The translations under genes were made by a program, and so were the position numbers. 64,000 nt of DNA from Glycocaulis sp050485565 (GTDB taxonomy: Bacteria > Pseudomonadota > Alphaproteobacteria > Caulobacterales > Maricaulaceae): contig NZ_JBJHBQ010000012.1 in NCBI RefSeq assembly GCF_050485565.1, positions 1 to 64,000 of the forward strand, given 5' to 3'. Positions 62,714 to 64,000 of this stretch are shown here, piece after piece. The notes under the pieces were generated by a model. It saw nothing but the letters and a program-made list of their open reading frames with translations, was not told the origin of the DNA and did not search any database. Every line of letters starts with the position of its first letter. Within the stretch, counting starts at the first letter, position 1.

Positions 62714-63561
62714 GCCGGCACCGCTTCAGCGGGCCTGCGCTCCTGGCGGACCAGCTCGCGCGCCAGCCGGACATAAGCCTGCGATCCCGGACAGGCGAGA
62801 TCATAGAGCAGGACCGGCTTGCCAAAGGAGGGTGCCTCGGAGACACGCACATTGCGCGGTATGACCGTTTCATAGACCCGGTCACCAAAATGCGCGCGCA
62901 CATCGGCGGCAACTTGCGATGACAGATTGTTCCGCCGGTCATACATGGTCAGCACAACGCCTTGAATTGTCAGATTCTTGTTGAGATTGCCCCGGACCAG
63001 ATCGACCGTTCGCATCAGCTGGCTGAGACCCTCCAGCGCGAAGAACTCACACTGCAGCGGGACCAGCACGGAATCGGCCGCCGTCATCGCGTTGACCGTG
63101 AGGAGGTTCAGCGAAGGCGGGCAGTCAATCAGGATGTAATCGCAATGGGTTGCGCGGGCGGCCAGAAAGCGCCGGAACTTGTCGACCGCATGGCGCAGCC
63201 GGTAGGAGCGGCGCGGCGCGGCTGACAATTCCAGCTCTGCGCCCGACAGGTCTACATCGGAGGGAATAATGCCAAGCCCCGGCACGGCCGTATCGACCAG
63301 CGCTTCCTCGATCGGGCGCTCATTGACCAGGACATCATAGCTGGTGGCCTTGCGCACGGTGCGCGGCACGCCCAAGCCCGTGGAGGCGTTACCCTGCGGG
63401 TCGAGGTCGAGAACGATCACCCGCTTGCCGATGGCCGCCAGGGCGGTTGCCAGATTGATCGCCGTCGTCGTCTTGCCGACACCGCCCTTCTGGTTGGCGA
63501 TGGCGATGACTTTGGGCGCACCAGCGCGCGGCGCTGTATCGGAACGGGGATCAACGGACAC
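62710..63561 (-). CDS. parA: Chromosome partitioning ATPase ParA
   Basis: 283 residues. Deviant Walker A KGGVGKTTTAINLATALA, Walker A' LDLDPQGNASTGLG, Walker B LIDCPPSLNLLTVNAM. Moves ParB-parS complexes on the nucleoid. It overlaps rsmG by 11 bases and precedes parB. Confidence 0.96.
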   Translation of the reverse strand: MSVDPRSDTAPRAGAPKVIAIANQKGGVGKTTTAINLATALAAIGKRVIVLDLDPQGNASTGLGVPRTVRKATSYDVLVNERPIEEALVDTAVPGLGIIPSDVDLSGAELELSAAPRRSYRLRHAVDKFRRFLAARATHCDYILIDCPPSLNLLTVNAMTAADSVLVPLQCEFFALEGLSQLMRTVDLVRGNLNKNLTIQGVVLTMYDRRNNLSSQVAADVRAHFGDRVYETVIPRNVRVSEAPSFGKPVLLYDLACPGSQAYVRLARELVRQERRPAEAVPA

Positions 63562-64000
63562 GGGTCAGCCTTTCAATGCGGATGATGGCGGCTTCATCGC
63601 TGGTACGGCTTGGATGAAGGCTCGCCTCGAAGTTCCAGCTTTTACGCGCCGCGGTCAATTCCTCCGCATGGCGCGCACCCTTGGGAATCAGCGCAATTGC
63701 GCCGTTTTCCACAAATGGTGCCATAAGACCCAGCAATTTCTCCAAAGGCGCGACCGCGCGGGCCGTCACCACGTCGAAAGGCGGCAGGCCATCCAGCGCC
63801 TCAACACGCTCTGCCAGCACCTCGGCCTGTGATGTCAGCTGCGTCTCCGCCAGCACCGCGCGGAGAAAGGCCGCCTTTTTCCCGATGGATTCGATGAGCG
63901 TCACCCTGGCGTTCGGCACCGCCCGGTCTGCGAGGCCGAACGCGATGGCGAGCCCCGGAAAGCCCGCGCCGGCCCCGATATCGGCCCAGCGGTTTGCGCC
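63551..64000 (-). CDS. rsmG: 16S rRNA 7-methylguanosine methyltransferase RsmG (partial)
   Basis: 149 C-terminal residues; the start lies beyond the window. Visible: the SAM-binding motif WADIGAGAGFPGLAIAF, then RVTLIESIGKKAAFLRAV and FDVVTARAVAPLEKLL. Methylates G527 of 16S rRNA. Usual neighbour of parAB. Confidence 0.93.
   Translation of the reverse strand, partial: GANRWADIGAGAGFPGLAIAFGLADRAVPNARVTLIESIGKKAAFLRAVLAETQLTSQAEVLAERVEALDGLPPFDVVTARAVAPLEKLLGLMAPFVENGAIALIPKGARHAEELTAARKSWNFEASLHPSRTSDEAAIIRIERLTRVR

Overview
The window is 64 kb of GC-rich chromosome from an alphaproteobacterium, most likely of the Maricaulales/Caulobacterales (Hyphomonadaceae- or Maricaulaceae-like). Evidence seen here: parA-parB-holA-lptE-DUF3576 order, hrcA-grpE, dnaK-dnaJ, mutS-glnD-murJ-trpS, NtrZ-like and EipA-like proteins, a TTAA-N7-TTAA (CtrA-type) site, two GTTC-N7-GTTC (alphaproteobacterial LexA-type) sites, and a hybrid kinase built like Caulobacter ShkA. 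There is no phage, insertion sequence, CRISPR array, rRNA or tRNA. The window is almost all coding, with housekeeping genes and a few accessory insertions. Neighbourhood (gyrB, parAB, rsmG) suggests an origin-proximal segment; dnaA itself is not present.

Layout. 1-9.1 kb: partial gyrB, a small lipoprotein, polA, dapB, dnaJ and dnaK. 9.3-12.1 kb: small envelope proteins (including two tandem glycine-zipper lipoproteins) and an AlkB-type dioxygenase. 12.1-14.8 kb: grpE, hrcA and rph. 14.8-22.6 kb: an accessory block lying between rph and rdgB-hemW, genes that commonly sit together. It holds a class I-like HMG-CoA reductase, an SOS-box-controlled small DNA-binding protein ending in a clamp-binding-like motif, a TAP-like hydrolase, glyoxalase I, an Ada-like methyltransferase, LolA, and an XRE/DUF2975 pair with a 38-residue membrane peptide and tandem operator-like repeats. 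22.6-28 kb: rdgB-hemW, an LpoA-like lipoprotein, yraN and comM (with SOS box). 28-31.4 kb: ShkA-like hybrid kinase and an AmpG-type permease. 31.4-43.3 kb: maeB, mutS, a DUF2855 protein, glnD, murJ and trpS. 43.4-47.4 kb: PCu(A)C copper chaperone, lepA, BLUF photoreceptor and EipA. 47.4-54.3 kb: pheT, pheS, rplT, rpmI and infC on the minus strand, interrupted by a four-repeat secreted protein. 54.4-59.4 kb: two glycosyltransferases, an alpha/beta hydrolase, an NtrZ-like protein and a porin-like protein. 59.7-64 kb: DUF3576 lipoprotein, lptE, holA, then parB, parA and partial rsmG on the minus strand.

The most interesting signals are: (1) the SOS-box gene at 16.0-16.4 kb, combining a Myb/SANT-like helix-turn-helix with a C-terminal QLELF; (2) the XRE-DUF2975-micropeptide locus with 21-bp-spaced operator repeats; (3) the ShkA-like kinase with a degenerate receiver that keeps residues resembling a c-di-GMP site; (4) an isolated HMG-CoA reductase; (5) infC starting at an ATA codon; and (6) a multi-repeat secreted protein inside the infC-rpmI-rplT-pheST cluster. 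All functions are assigned from motifs and gene order read by eye; no database search was possible.
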